A stretch of DNA of 64,000 bases from Acinetobacter populi (GCF_002174125.1 NZ_NEXX01000001.1:186001-250000); one strand, 5' to 3'. Shown: positions 55,249 through 64,000, counted from the stretch's first letter. Translations and numbers: made by a program. The notes: generated by a model not told the origin, from the letters alone.

Positions 55249-55572
55249 GGCTAGAGCATCGTGTGTTACAATTCAGAAACCGACTTTAACCAGAAAGCAA
55301 GATATTTTTTTGTTATTTAGATCGCATTTCATACCAAAAACATATCTTGTTACATTTTAGTATATTTATTAATCAAAAAAATACTGCTTTGTAACTTTTT
55401 GCCAAACTTTCTGTAACAATGATAGACAAGGTTAAAACTTTCCCCCTATCATCTGTGCATTCTAAAGATCGCATCATGCATATTTTATGCGATCAATTTG
55501 CCGATTGTTTGTTCAGTGAATGGTTTATTTGCCGGACTAAGAAGCATTGGTCGTATACTATGGAGTAACCGC
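55249..55572. other. Region between mltB and rlpA with a hairpin
   Basis: 324 bases with no gene. GATCGCAT (55467-55474) and ATGCGATC (55487-55494) form a perfect 8-bp stem with a 12-base loop, about 80 bases before the rlpA start, without a T-run. It may lie in the rlpA leader. GGAG at 55562 is the rlpA ribosome site. No terminator for mltB is obvious. Confidence 0.5.
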
Positions 55573-56202
55573 ATGCAAAAATCTTTCAAACACCTACTGT
55601 TTATTGTCACCAGTACAGTAGCGCTGACGGCACAAGCCGATATGCTACCGACCCAGAATCTTCACAATAACAGTGACAATACCAGTTTATCTTCCCGTGT
55701 TATTGATAAAGATATTCAAGCATTAAGTGATAGTTTATTTAAAGGTAATGGTAACGCTCTAACAGGCTTAAGCATTACTGAAACATCAAATAATCGTATC
55801 GTCAACAAAGAAACTGTTGCAGCAAAAGTTCATGTACCTGATGATGAACCTGGCTTATTAGATCGTTTAAATACTGTTGCATCCAACACGGTCAAGAAAT
55901 TCAGCCAAAGTGGTTTGGCATCATGGTATGGTCGCCAGTTTCATGGTCGCCCTACCGCTAGTGGTGAGCGCTTTGACATGAATGCGTTAACCGCTGCTCA
56001 TCGTAGCCTTCCACTAAACTGTTATATCCGTGTAACCAATAAGAGTAACGGTAAAAGTGTAGTGGTTAAAGTCAATGATCGTGGTCCTTTCCATGGCAAC
56101 CGTGTACTTGACTTATCTTATGGTGCTGCTCAGGCAATTGGTTTGGCAGGTTCTGGTGTAGGTAATGTCACTATTGAACGTGTAGATGGGCCAAACTCAT
56201 AA
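55573..56202 (+). CDS. rlpA: RlpA-like septal ring lytic transglycosylase
   Basis: 209 residues from the ATG at 55573, with GGAG seven bases upstream; a longer in-frame start at 55498 is rejected because the signal peptide (KHLLFIVTSTVALTAQA) would be internal. A linker of about 90 residues leads to a double-psi beta-barrel domain: GLASWYGRQFHGRPTASGER, FDMNALTAAHRSLPLN, VVVKVNDRGPFHGNRVLDLS and AAQAIGLAGSGVGNVTIERV. The conserved Asp of the DRGPF segment is the family's catalytic residue. No SPOR domain is present. It fits the rodA-mltB cell-wall neighbourhood. Confidence 0.92.
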   Translation: MQKSFKHLLFIVTSTVALTAQADMLPTQNLHNNSDNTSLSSRVIDKDIQALSDSLFKGNGNALTGLSITETSNNRIVNKETVAAKVHVPDDEPGLLDRLNTVASNTVKKFSQSGLASWYGRQFHGRPTASGERFDMNALTAAHRSLPLNCYIRVTNKSNGKSVVVKVNDRGPFHGNRVLDLSYGAAQAIGLAGSGVGNVTIERVDGPNS

Positions 56203-56232
56203 TTCAGGATTAAAATACACGCCTGTCTCTAT

Positions 56233-56250
56233 ACCGCCATTTATGGCGGT
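56233..56250 (+). terminator. Terminator after rlpA
   Basis: ACCGCCA / TGGCGGT is a perfect 7-bp stem with a 4-base loop and is followed by five to six T. Confidence 0.93.
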
Positions 56251-56552
56251 TTTTTATGTCTGAAATATTTAATGCCAAATCCAAGAAATTTTCAGCACTC
56301 TTCCATTTCTATTATCGTTGTCTTATTCAATACAGGATTCTGCTCTTTACTCCACTTAAATCAACCACCCTGCCCTGTTCCCCCAATAATACATAAATAG
56401 ATGTCAAATTGATGTTAAGCACAAAATAACAATAGATATTGAAAAACAGCATCGCTAATAACGAAACATTAAAATTAGAGTAGTTGCTCTTATTTCCTCA
56501 TCTATAGTACATTAGCACTACTGCACATATGGATAGCAGCGAGAGGAATACA
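56251..56552. other. Non-coding region before the Mpo1-like gene
   Basis: About 300 bases without coding character. It should contain the promoter of the gene at 56553; none is assigned. AGAGGA at 56542 is the ribosome site. Confidence 0.45.
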
Positions 56553-57020
56553 ATGAAAACAGTAGAGGAATGGTTTGGCGAATATAATGAAAGCCACCAG
56601 AATAAGACCAACAAGCTCATTCACTGGGTATGTGTGCCAGCAATTCTATTTAGTATTATCGGAATATTAATGCATTTTAGCGCATTGCTTACAGCGCTAT
56701 TACTCGTACTCACCCTGATCTTTTATAGCCGTCTGGATCTGGTCCTAGCCGTTGCCATGGCTGCCTTAATTGCTGCAATGGCGACACTGATTCATCTTTT
56801 ACCAGTGGGTGCAGGTTTTTACTTTGCCATTTTTGTTCTGGCTTGGATTGGACAGTTTTATGGCCACAAGGTAGAAGGTAAAAAGCCATCTTTCTTTAAA
56901 GATCTACAATTTTTATTGGTGGGTCCGGTCTGGTGTATGGATGCCTACCTTGCAAAAGTTTTTCCGCGCTGGAAAAGACGTAATCCACAACAGTTGACGA
57001 TACACAATACTATCGTCTAA
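56553..57020 (+). CDS. Mpo1-like (DUF962) membrane protein
   Basis: 155 residues from the ATG at 56553, with AGAGGA 6 bases upstream. The signature residues of the family (yeast Mpo1/YGL010w) are present: YNESHQNKTNKLIHWVCVP with His and Asn/His, and GQFYGHKVEGKKPSFFKDLQ. These histidines bind iron in Mpo1, which shortens 2-hydroxy fatty acids by one carbon. Three to four membrane segments occupy residues 35-120 (PAILFSIIGILMHFSALLTA, LVLAVAMAALIAAMATLIHL, AGFYFAIFVLAWIG). A terminator follows, shared with the convergent Anbu gene. Confidence 0.88.
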   Translation: MKTVEEWFGEYNESHQNKTNKLIHWVCVPAILFSIIGILMHFSALLTALLLVLTLIFYSRLDLVLAVAMAALIAAMATLIHLLPVGAGFYFAIFVLAWIGQFYGHKVEGKKPSFFKDLQFLLVGPVWCMDAYLAKVFPRWKRRNPQQLTIHNTIV

Positions 57021-57024
57021 GCAT

Positions 57025-57059
57025 AAAAATAACCCCTGAGATGATCAGGGGTTATTTTT
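57025..57059. terminator. Bidirectional terminator between Mpo1-like gene and Anbu operon
   Basis: A near-perfect 15-bp stem centred on AACCCCTGA / TCAGGGGTT with a 5-base loop, flanked by A-run and T-run so it works on both strands. Confidence 0.93.
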
Positions 57060-57073
57060 CAATCCGGCGGAAC

Positions 57074-57808
57074 TTAATTAAAATAATCCGCTGTTGGTTC
57101 TGGCAAAATTTGTAAACCTTTCTTTAAAGTATCAGACCATTGTTTGCTGATATTCTGGAAATATGGATCATCATCAAATACCCGCTTGCCCTGTGGGACT
57201 TTCAGGCTATCGACAGGATAAACCAGTACATCGAGAGGCATACCCACCGATACGTTGGAGCGAATGGTCGAGTCAAAAGAAATCAGTGAACAACGTAAAG
57301 CCTCATCCAGCGATGTATAAAAATTTAATGCCCGATCCATAATCGGTTTACCATATTTGATTTCACCAATCTGGAAATAAGGCGTATCCACCGTTGCCTT
57401 GATAAAATTCCCTTGCGAATAAATATTATAAAGCTCTGTTTCCTGTCCAGAAATCTGTCCACCTAAAATGATGCTACAGCCATATAAACTTTCCTGTTCC
57501 GGACTGTCGGCAATATTTTTAATCACTTTACGTAAGCATTGTCCGACCAGTTCTGCTGCTTCAAACATTGTTGCAACACTATATAGATTTGGTTCGATCT
57601 TGGCTGCAATCTGATGCTTTAAATGTGCAATCACGGCTTGAGTGGTTGCAAGATTACCTGCTGTTTGCACAGCCATAAATCTTTCATTTTCCACACCAAA
57701 ACTAAATAATTTACGAAAAGAAGAAATATGATCAACACCAGCATTGGTTCGTGTGTCACTGACAAAAACCAGACCTTCTTTCAAACGTAAAGCTACACAA
57801 TAGGTCAT
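57074..57808 (-). CDS. Anbu proteasome-like peptidase
   Basis: 244 residues of the bacterial proteasome homologue Anbu, an Ntn hydrolase related to 20S proteasome subunits. The N-terminal threonine that becomes the nucleophile after Met removal is residue 2 (MTYCVALRLKEGLVFVSDTR). Further motifs are TNAGVDHISSFRKLFSFG with a catalytic lysine, ERFMAVQTAGNLATTQAVIA and LISFDSTIRSNVSVGMPLDV. Family members form rings with a role debated between proteolysis and peptide metabolism. It is the last gene of a four-gene operon with a transglutaminase-like, an alpha-E and an ATP-grasp protein, its standard partners. Confidence 0.93.
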   Translation of the reverse strand: MTYCVALRLKEGLVFVSDTRTNAGVDHISSFRKLFSFGVENERFMAVQTAGNLATTQAVIAHLKHQIAAKIEPNLYSVATMFEAAELVGQCLRKVIKNIADSPEQESLYGCSIILGGQISGQETELYNIYSQGNFIKATVDTPYFQIGEIKYGKPIMDRALNFYTSLDEALRCSLISFDSTIRSNVSVGMPLDVLVYPVDSLKVPQGKRVFDDDPYFQNISKQWSDTLKKGLQILPEPTADYFN

Positions 57809-57824
57809 CTAAGATTACCTTAAT

Positions 57825-58610
57825 TTAACACGCCAATACCTGCACTACCGTTTGCATGGTTTCTTCCGCACCTTGACTGCGTACACCACGAATCGGAGCA
57901 ACATCCGCATAATCACGTCCCACAGCAAGCTGTACATGTGCCTGTGGTGTAAATAACTGGTTGCTTACATCATAGCAATACCATTTACCCTCTTGATATA
58001 CTTCTGCCCAAGCATGGCTGGCCAAATGGCTGCCATCCTCGACATAGAGATATCCAGACACATAACGAGCAGGAAAGCCGAGATATCTTGCCAATGCAAC
58101 AAATACCTGTGCATGATCCTGACATACGCCTTTCTTTTGCTCAAATGCTTCTGCTGCGGTCGTTTCGACCTGCGTTAGTCCGGTATTATACGGAATATGA
58201 TCGAGAACTGCTTCTGCTAAATCAATTAAATTGTCGTGTTTTTTCTCAAATGAATGCATATGTGCAAACTGCATCATTTCCGGACTACATTGTGTGGCAT
58301 GTGTTGTCTGTAAATAAATTTGCGGATTAATATGATCATCAATACTAAATTTCGCTTTGTCATCCAGATCTATCAAACCCTGTGCCATAATAATCAACTG
58401 CTGATAACTAAAACGCTGCGAGCTGGTCAACCATAGATTGCCAAAGCCATCCAGTTGTTGCAATGTTTCACCGGGTACACTTATGCCCCATTGCAATACT
58501 TTCTGTCGGGAAGAATCCTGAGGCAACAGACGAATATATTGTACCGAGCTTTTTACTGGCTGTTCATAGCGATAATGGGTTTGGTGATTAATTAATAATT
58601 TCATTCGCAA
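57825..58610 (-). CDS. Transglutaminase-like protein with N-terminal domain
   Basis: 261 residues. The N-terminal transglutaminase-associated domain (KLLINHQTHYRYEQPVKSSV, YIRLLPQDSS) leads to a core with the Cys-His-Asp triad: FEQKKGVCQDHAQVFVALAR (Cys), LASHAWAEVYQEGKWYCYD (His) and DVSNQ (Asp). The fold is a cysteine protease or amide-forming enzyme in bacteria. It lies 16 bases before the Anbu gene and overlaps the alpha-E gene by 10 bases, so it is translated together with its neighbours. Confidence 0.9.
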   Translation of the reverse strand: MRMKLLINHQTHYRYEQPVKSSVQYIRLLPQDSSRQKVLQWGISVPGETLQQLDGFGNLWLTSSQRFSYQQLIIMAQGLIDLDDKAKFSIDDHINPQIYLQTTHATQCSPEMMQFAHMHSFEKKHDNLIDLAEAVLDHIPYNTGLTQVETTAAEAFEQKKGVCQDHAQVFVALARYLGFPARYVSGYLYVEDGSHLASHAWAEVYQEGKWYCYDVSNQLFTPQAHVQLAVGRDYADVAPIRGVRSQGAEETMQTVVQVLAC

Positions 58611-59203
58611 ACCTCAAACATTGTCGCCAGATCGTCAGAGAAATTATACAGTGCAGACATATTCTGCTCTTCTTTAAGCGATTGCCAGCTATCGTGACAA
58701 GCATGCCAGCCATAGGTTTTTAATAAACCTAGAATCTTTTCTATTTCCTGCAACTGGGCATCTTTCACCTGCTCCAGACGACACTGATGATCCAGATCCT
58801 CAACTGCACGACCCAAAGCATAAAACAAAAAGACCTGCTCCACTTCACCTTCGAGTACTTCCGCACATTCATTAACCACTTCACACAATGAAACGGCTTT
58901 GTCATCCAAGATTTTGGTTAAGCGGTTTAACTCTGAGTAGGTTTGAGGGCTTAATACCGCACGAAGCTGCTGAATATCATCCCGTACATTGTGAAATTGT
59001 GCTGCGATTGAAAAGGGTTGTTCCGGATCAAGAAAAAGGGCATTTAAACTATTGGCATCCCATGCAGGTAAACAAAAGGCATGCGCATATTCAATTGCTT
59101 CTTTATCATCCTGAAAAGGCAATAGATTGCATGCTTGCTGGATACGGGATAAATAACGGCCTAACCAAAAAATATTTTGTGCTGCTGAGCTAAGTAAAAT
59201 CAT
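58601..59203 (-). CDS. Short alpha-E domain protein
   Basis: 200 residues; alpha-E proteins in this operon type are commonly about 310 residues, so this copy is short. The family N-terminus is MILLSSAAQNIFWLGRYLSR followed by IQQACNLLPFQDD, and the helical part has QVFLFYALGRAVEDLDHQCR. The first half of the usual domain looks intact, while the second ring of helices appears reduced. No frameshift is seen, so this may be a natural short form. It is encoded between the ATP-grasp and the transglutaminase, overlapping the latter by 10 bases. Confidence 0.82.
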   Translation of the reverse strand: MILLSSAAQNIFWLGRYLSRIQQACNLLPFQDDKEAIEYAHAFCLPAWDANSLNALFLDPEQPFSIAAQFHNVRDDIQQLRAVLSPQTYSELNRLTKILDDKAVSLCEVVNECAEVLEGEVEQVFLFYALGRAVEDLDHQCRLEQVKDAQLQEIEKILGLLKTYGWHACHDSWQSLKEEQNMSALYNFSDDLATMFEVCE

Positions 59204-59227
59204 TGTTATACTCCCTACTGTGTGCGG

Positions 59228-60739
59228 TTATATCTTTGTCATTTCATCTCTACGTTCTACAACCCAGGTATCTTTAATGCCACCACCCTGTGATGAATTT
59301 ACAACCAAAGAACCCTCTGTCATGGCAACCCGAGTCAATCCACCGGGAACGACACGCATTTCTTTTTGAGAACTCAGAACAAAAGGACGCAAATCGATAT
59401 GACGATCTGAAAAACCCTGTTCAGTTAAAATTGGCGATACAGACAATGCCAATGTAGGTTGTGCAATATAAGCATGCGGTTTAAATCTAAGTTTTTGTCT
59501 AAACTCCTCAATTTGCAACTCATCGGCTTGTGGTCCAATTAACATGCCGTATCCACCGGAACCTTGAGCTTCTTTTACCACCAGTTTTTCGATATTATTG
59601 AGTACATAGTCCAAATCCTCTGCCTTACGACATTGATAAGTCGGGACATTTTTTAAAATAGGCTGTTCATTTAGATAGTAGCGAATCATGTCATCGACAT
59701 AAGGATAAATCGATTTATCATCAGCCACACCCGTACCTGGTGCATTGGCAATGACCACAGTACGATTACGATAAGCCGACATCAAACCAGCAACACCTAA
59801 GACACTGTCCGGTCGAAATGCCAGTGGATCAAGAAAATCATCATCCAAACGACGGTAAATTACATCAACCTGTTTGCGTCCATGGATAGACTTCAAAAAC
59901 ACTTTACCGTGTTCCACAAACAAATCCTTGGCATTTACCAATGGCACACCCATTTCCTGAGCCAAAAAGGCATGTTCAAAATAGGCGCTGTTAAAATGTC
60001 CCGGCGTTAAAATCACAATCACAGGATTTTCAACATCTGTGCTTTCAATCAAGGTCTGTTTCAATAATTGTGGATACTGGCTAATACCAAGTAAATGATA
60101 TTTATCACAAATATCAGGCATCAATTTTTCACTGATTTTCCGACTTTCCAGCATATAAGACACACCGGATGGGGTACGTAAATTATCTTCCAGAACAAAG
60201 AAATCTCCAGTACCGTCTCGGATAATATCCACACCACTAATATGAGAATAAATTTGACCTTTTACATCAAAATTTAACATCCATGGTTGATATGCCTCAT
60301 GTTGTAATACCTGCTCCGCAGGAATCACACCTTCTTTTAAAATTGATTGCTCATGATAAATATCGTGTAAAAATGCATTTAAGGCCTTAACCCGTTGTTT
60401 ACAACCATCAGAAACAATATCCCATTGTTTTTTCTCAATAATCCTTGGAACGATATCAAATGGAATGGTACGTTCTGTACCTGCTGCATCGCTATAAACG
60501 GTAAATGTGATTCCTTCATAAATAAAATGTTGTTTTGCTTGTGCGTTTAACTGTTCAATTTCTTCTAAAGACTTTTCTGAAAGCCATTGTTGAATCTTAA
60601 TAAATTCATCACGAATAGAACCATCTGCATGGCGCATTTCATTAAAAAATTTCGATTCCAGCGGTGTAGCAAGAGCCTTGGTTGTCTCTTCAGTATTGGG
60701 CATTAATGCATCCGTCGTATGTTCAACTGTTCCGAGCAT
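59228..60739 (-). CDS. Circularly permuted type 2 ATP-grasp protein
   Basis: 503 residues, usual length. A GGGGGATAT ribosome site precedes the ATG. Segments typical of the family are TFTVYSDAAGTERTIPFDIV, GVDIIRDGTGDFFVLEDNLR, TPSGVSYMLESRKI, VDVIYRRLDDDFLDPLAFR, VKEAQGSGGYGMLIGPQADE for ATP binding and LVVNSSQGGGIKDTWV at the end. Related enzymes form amide bonds with ATP. It is the first gene of the Anbu operon. Its upstream region up to 60984 includes an A/T-rich promoter shared with the divergent WYL regulator. Confidence 0.92.
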   Translation of the reverse strand: MLGTVEHTTDALMPNTEETTKALATPLESKFFNEMRHADGSIRDEFIKIQQWLSEKSLEEIEQLNAQAKQHFIYEGITFTVYSDAAGTERTIPFDIVPRIIEKKQWDIVSDGCKQRVKALNAFLHDIYHEQSILKEGVIPAEQVLQHEAYQPWMLNFDVKGQIYSHISGVDIIRDGTGDFFVLEDNLRTPSGVSYMLESRKISEKLMPDICDKYHLLGISQYPQLLKQTLIESTDVENPVIVILTPGHFNSAYFEHAFLAQEMGVPLVNAKDLFVEHGKVFLKSIHGRKQVDVIYRRLDDDFLDPLAFRPDSVLGVAGLMSAYRNRTVVIANAPGTGVADDKSIYPYVDDMIRYYLNEQPILKNVPTYQCRKAEDLDYVLNNIEKLVVKEAQGSGGYGMLIGPQADELQIEEFRQKLRFKPHAYIAQPTLALSVSPILTEQGFSDRHIDLRPFVLSSQKEMRVVPGGLTRVAMTEGSLVVNSSQGGGIKDTWVVERRDEMTKI

Positions 60740-60984
60740 ATATCCCCCTTCTATCTTGTGGTTTACTTGCCTTAGAGTAAATGCAAAATGAGTGCCACAA
60801 TGTGTTTTAGTATCTATTCTACTGCGTATTTTTCACTCAAAATGAGTCACTTATCATTCTACACAGAAAGCTTACAATATAGTTGCAATGAGATTTTTTG
60901 TTACATTGACAAGCCACATGAAAATTGTGCAAAATTTAGCTGATCTCCTTTTTCCTTATATTGCATAGCAGACAGAATTTCACA

Positions 60985-62022
60985 ATGATAGAAAAGACTA
61001 AAAAAATCAAAGACAAAAAAGATACTCAAGTCCATGAAAAGGAAACTGGAAATAGTCTGTATCGTCAATGGCAGATTTTATCCCGCCTACCAAATGGCAA
61101 GTGGATTGGCACCAGAGAATTACAACAACAACTGACACGAGAAGGCATAGAAATCAGCCTACGTACCGTACAACGTGATCTCAATCAAATTGCCGAGCGA
61201 TTTCCAATCGAAAATAACGGTGCAACACCACAAGGCTGGCGCTGGAAAACTGATGCACCCTTACAAAGCTTACCGCATATGAATAGCTCGCAGGCTGTAA
61301 CCTTTATGATGGTGGAAGAACACCTTAAACATTTATTGCCACCCAGCTTACTGGCAGAAATTAATCCATGGTTTGATCTGGCACGACGCAGTTTGTCTTC
61401 ACAACAAAACAATGTACGCCAATGGATCAACCGTGTTCGTATTATTCCTGCAACCCAACCCCTGATTCCTCCAACGGTCGATCGTAAAGCGCAAACTGCA
61501 ATTTATGAAGCCCTGTTACAGGATCGGCAACTTGAATGTGTTTATGTCGGGAGATCAGGGGCGAAAGAAGAAAAAACATATATTCTCAATCCCTTAGCAC
61601 TGGTTCAACGTGGTGCAGTGATCTATCTTTTATGCACCCGTCTAGACAAAAGTGATGTACAAACCTTTGCCTTGCACCGTTTCAGATCAGCCAAAGTGTT
61701 GGAATCGCGGGCATTACATCCGATAAACTTTGATGTAGATCACTATATAGATTCTGGCGTTTTAGGATTTAGAATCAATTTAGATGAACCGACCCATGAT
61801 GTAGATCTCAAAATAAATCTAAAACGTGAACATGCAACCACATTTTATGAATCAAAATTGTCCAAAAACCAAATAATTGAAGAAATCAGCCCCGATATAG
61901 TGCAAGTTTCAGCAACTGTACCACTTAACTCACAACTCATCTGGTGGCTGCGCGGCTTTGGTAAAAAAATTGAAGCCATAGAACCACAACACATTGCAGA
62001 TTTAGTTTGGGAAAATCAGTAA
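60985..62022 (+). CDS. WYL-domain transcriptional regulator
   Basis: 345 residues. A winged helix-turn-helix near 25-85 (WQILSRLPNGKWIGTRELQQ, EISLRTVQRDLNQIAERFP) is followed by a WYL domain (about 165-250) with ALLQDRQLECVYVGRSGAKE, LNPLALVQRGAVIYLLC and FALHRFRSAKVL, and a C-terminal extension (WLRGFGKKIEAIEPQHIADL). WYL domains bind nucleic acid or small ligands. The ATG at 60985 is preferred to an upstream in-frame TTG at 60961. It is divergent from the Anbu operon, suggesting it may regulate it, but no operator is seen. Confidence 0.88.
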   Translation: MIEKTKKIKDKKDTQVHEKETGNSLYRQWQILSRLPNGKWIGTRELQQQLTREGIEISLRTVQRDLNQIAERFPIENNGATPQGWRWKTDAPLQSLPHMNSSQAVTFMMVEEHLKHLLPPSLLAEINPWFDLARRSLSSQQNNVRQWINRVRIIPATQPLIPPTVDRKAQTAIYEALLQDRQLECVYVGRSGAKEEKTYILNPLALVQRGAVIYLLCTRLDKSDVQTFALHRFRSAKVLESRALHPINFDVDHYIDSGVLGFRINLDEPTHDVDLKINLKREHATTFYESKLSKNQIIEEISPDIVQVSATVPLNSQLIWWLRGFGKKIEAIEPQHIADLVWENQ

Positions 62023-62163
62023 ATATGCATTAAATTCCATCAAATCTTGCAAACTTGACCAAAAAAGTTTAATTTTTTTTGTGAATACCCTTGTAATTTT
62101 AAATAAATCCATCACTAATAAAACCATGACAAAATAACTTGTCACTCTACCTTAGGAGTGCCC

Positions 62164-64000
62164 ATGACTGAATTCACTACAGCGCAAGTGACCCAAGAGG
62201 AACATATCCCTGGAACTTTGCCTTTATTAGCATTGCGTGATGTCGTTGTATATCCACACATGCAAATTGCACTCTTTGTGGGTCGTGAAAAATCGATTAA
62301 TGCGGTTGAAGTGGCTCGCAATGGTGACAATCTGGTCTTTGTCGTTGCTCAAAAAGATTCTTTGACCGAAGACATTGATCAGGACAACCTCTATCAATAT
62401 GGTACCGTTGCCCGTATTGTACAAGTTGTTAATCATGAAAATGATGACAACTGCATCAAAGTATTGATTGAAGGTTTACACCGTTCAAAATTAGAAAAAA
62501 TTATTGAACTTCCAGATCATCTTGAAGCTGAACATACACTCAGCCCAATGCATGTGGAATTGGACAAAGAAACAGAACAAACCCGATTACAGGAACTCAA
62601 TGCGTTATTTGCACAATATGCAGAGGCAAAATTACGTAATGCACGTGAATTGATTTCTGCTGCTGCAAAAATTGATGACTTGGCGCAGCTGTTATTCTTT
62701 GTTGCCACACGCGTACCACTGAGTATAGAAGTCAAACAAAAATTCCTTGAGCTGGACGAATTTGAAAACCATCTCAAAGACTTGATGACTTATCTGCTTC
62801 AACAATCTGAAGAACAACAGATTGAGCAAGGTCTGCATGACAGCGTTAAACGTCAGATGGAAAAAAATCAGCGTGAATACTTTCTAAATGAAAAAATGAA
62901 AGTCATTCAGCGTGAACTATCTGATATGAATGGCGGTGGCGAAGATGACGTTGCTGAAATTGAAAAACGTCTGGAAGAAGCCGATTTACCGGAACATGTG
63001 CGTAAAAAAGCTGAAAATGAGTTTCGTAAACTCAAAGCGATGCAACCTGCTTCCAGTGAAGCTGCCGTGGTGCGTAATTATCTTGAAGTCATTCTGGATA
63101 CACCATGGAATATCTCTAGCAAAGTCAGTATTAATCTTGGCAAAGCACAAGAGATTCTGGATGCTGATCACTATGGTCTGGATGACGTAAAAGATCGTAT
63201 TGTCGAATATCTGGCAGTACAATCCCGCGTCAAAAAACTACGTGGTCCAATCCTTTGCTTGGTTGGTCCTCCAGGTGTGGGTAAAACCTCTCTAGGAGAA
63301 TCCATTGCCAAAGCCACTGGTCGTAAATTTGTTCGTATGGCTTTGGGTGGTGTACGCGATGAAGCAGAAATTCGTGGTCACCGTCGTACCTATATCGGTG
63401 CGATGCCCGGTAAAATTGTGCAATCACTGACTAAAGTAGGCGTTAAAAATCCATTATTCCTACTGGATGAAATTGACAAAATGGCACAAGACTATCGCGG
63501 TGATCCAGCATCTGCCTTGCTTGAGGTACTTGATCCATCACAAAACAATAAGTTCAACGACCATTATTTGGATCTTGACTTGGACTTATCCGAAGTGATG
63601 TTTATCTGTACTGCCAATAGCATGAACATTCCAGAGGCATTGCTTGACCGTATGGAAGTCATTCGCTTACCCGGTTATACCGAAGAAGAGAAAGTCAATA
63701 TTGCCGAGCGTTATCTGGTGCCAAAAGCCATTAAAGATAATGGCTTACGTGGTAAAGAACTGACTGTACATGAAGAAGCGATTCGTGACATTGTACGCCA
63801 CTATACCCGTGAGGCTGGTGTGCGTAGTCTGGAACGTGAAGTATCCAAAATTGCCCGTAAAGTGGTGAAACAGGCAGTTGGGAACAAAACCAAAAATCTG
63901 CATATTGATGTCACACAGGAAAACTTACCTGAATATCTAGGCGTACATAAATTTGATTATGGCATTGCCGAAGAAGAAGCTCAGGTAGGACGTGTCAACG
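62164..64000 (+). CDS. lon: ATP-dependent Lon protease, N-terminal and AAA+ part (3' end outside window)
   Basis: About 612 residues of Lon are present; the proteolytic domain with the catalytic Ser-Lys dyad lies downstream. The ATG at 62164 has AGGAG six bases upstream. The N-terminal substrate-binding domain begins LPLLALRDVVVYPHMQIALF (about 20-40). A helical region carries KRQMEKNQREYFLNEKMKVI. The AAA+ domain has Walker A LVGPPGVGKTSLGESIAKAT (about 365-385), Walker B LFLLDEIDKMAQDYRGDPAS and the sensor region FICTANSMNIPEALLDRMEV. Lon degrades damaged and regulatory proteins. It stands 141 bases after the WYL regulator on the same strand. Confidence 0.97.
   Translation, partial: MTEFTTAQVTQEEHIPGTLPLLALRDVVVYPHMQIALFVGREKSINAVEVARNGDNLVFVVAQKDSLTEDIDQDNLYQYGTVARIVQVVNHENDDNCIKVLIEGLHRSKLEKIIELPDHLEAEHTLSPMHVELDKETEQTRLQELNALFAQYAEAKLRNARELISAAAKIDDLAQLLFFVATRVPLSIEVKQKFLELDEFENHLKDLMTYLLQQSEEQQIEQGLHDSVKRQMEKNQREYFLNEKMKVIQRELSDMNGGGEDDVAEIEKRLEEADLPEHVRKKAENEFRKLKAMQPASSEAAVVRNYLEVILDTPWNISSKVSINLGKAQEILDADHYGLDDVKDRIVEYLAVQSRVKKLRGPILCLVGPPGVGKTSLGESIAKATGRKFVRMALGGVRDEAEIRGHRRTYIGAMPGKIVQSLTKVGVKNPLFLLDEIDKMAQDYRGDPASALLEVLDPSQNNKFNDHYLDLDLDLSEVMFICTANSMNIPEALLDRMEVIRLPGYTEEEKVNIAERYLVPKAIKDNGLRGKELTVHEEAIRDIVRHYTREAGVRSLEREVSKIARKVVKQAVGNKTKNLHIDVTQENLPEYLGVHKFDYGIAEEEAQVGRVN

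Noticed and set aside
58601-59203. Frameshift as the cause of the short alpha-E protein
   Set aside because: The frame runs cleanly to a stop that overlaps the next gene by 10 bases, a normal operon arrangement, and no alpha-E-like sequence is seen in the other frames beyond it.
62023-62163. A heat-shock (sigma-32) promoter for lon
   Set aside because: A CTTGAC sequence near 62052 was noted, but no matching CCCCAT-type element lies at the right spacing, so no promoter was assigned.
1-64000. Mobile elements, integrases, tRNA and rRNA genes
   Set aside because: None was recognised. The accessory genes have no flanking direct repeats or transposase remnants visible by eye, so no island boundary is claimed.

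Overview
The window reads as chromosomal Acinetobacter-type gammaproteobacterial DNA. It is AT-rich, the housekeeping genes (radA, epmA, pdxB, pgk, fba, pst, rlmH, queF, rodA, mltB, lon) have gammaproteobacterial sequences, and the long PstA/PstC, the otsBA pair and the type I-F CRISPR-Cas locus fit that genus. This is recognition from the sequence, not a database result, and the species is not determined. No insertion sequence, integrase, rRNA or tRNA gene was recognised.

Layout. 1-5 kb: the 3' end of radA, a Tim44-domain membrane protein, two unknown proteins and the convergent pdxB-epmA pair. 5.2-15.9 kb: a complete type I-F CRISPR-Cas system, cas1 - cas2/3 - csy1 - csy2 - csy3 - csy4, then an AT-rich leader and an array of 39 repeats and 38 spacers, a degenerate repeat and a strong terminator. 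15.9-18.3 kb: a TonB-dependent receptor with a Zur-box-like palindrome at its promoter. 18.6-36 kb: a region dominated by stress and accessory functions. It holds a stress-type short-chain dehydrogenase, a glycine-zipper protein with a duplicated domain, an operon of a haem-oxygenase-like iron enzyme and the large catalase KatE, small disordered proteins, a lipoprotein, a KGG protein with 13 tandem 21-residue repeats, a four-gene operon (acyl-CoA dehydrogenase-like, PIG-L deacetylase, methyltransferase, glycosyltransferase), an MFS transporter behind an attenuator-like leader, and otsB-otsA for trehalose. 36-42 kb: fba, a lipoprotein, pgk, a DUF2237 protein, a Maf pyrophosphatase, vapBC and a ribosomal-oxygenase-type cupin. 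42-48.3 kb: pstSCAB with a three-half-site Pho box, divergent from ppk2. 48.4-56.2 kb: rlmH, a membrane protein, a YadGH-type ABC exporter, queF, an unknown protein, and the cell-wall genes rodA, mltB and rlpA. 56.5-64 kb: an Mpo1-like protein, the Anbu proteasome-homologue operon (ATP-grasp, alpha-E, transglutaminase, Anbu), a WYL regulator and the 5' part of lon.

How the parts work together. The CRISPR locus has every component for adaptation (Cas1, Cas2-3), crRNA processing (Csy4 with His29) and interference (Csy1-3, Cas3), so it looks intact. Its spacers carry history. Spacers 12 and 27 are three-substitution variants of one coding sequence and encode the same peptide, and spacer 17 is complementary to the repeat's own 3' end. 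Phosphate uptake (pst) and polyphosphate metabolism (ppk2) share one intergenic control region. The 18-36 kb block groups peroxide defence, trehalose and intrinsically disordered hydrophilic proteins, which suggests a desiccation or stationary-phase role.

Best candidates for something undescribed: the four-gene operon at 28.9-31.9 kb, the iron-enzyme/katE operon, the MFS leader with a hairpin-embedded ribosome site and 12-codon open frame, and the degenerate repeat that ends the CRISPR array.
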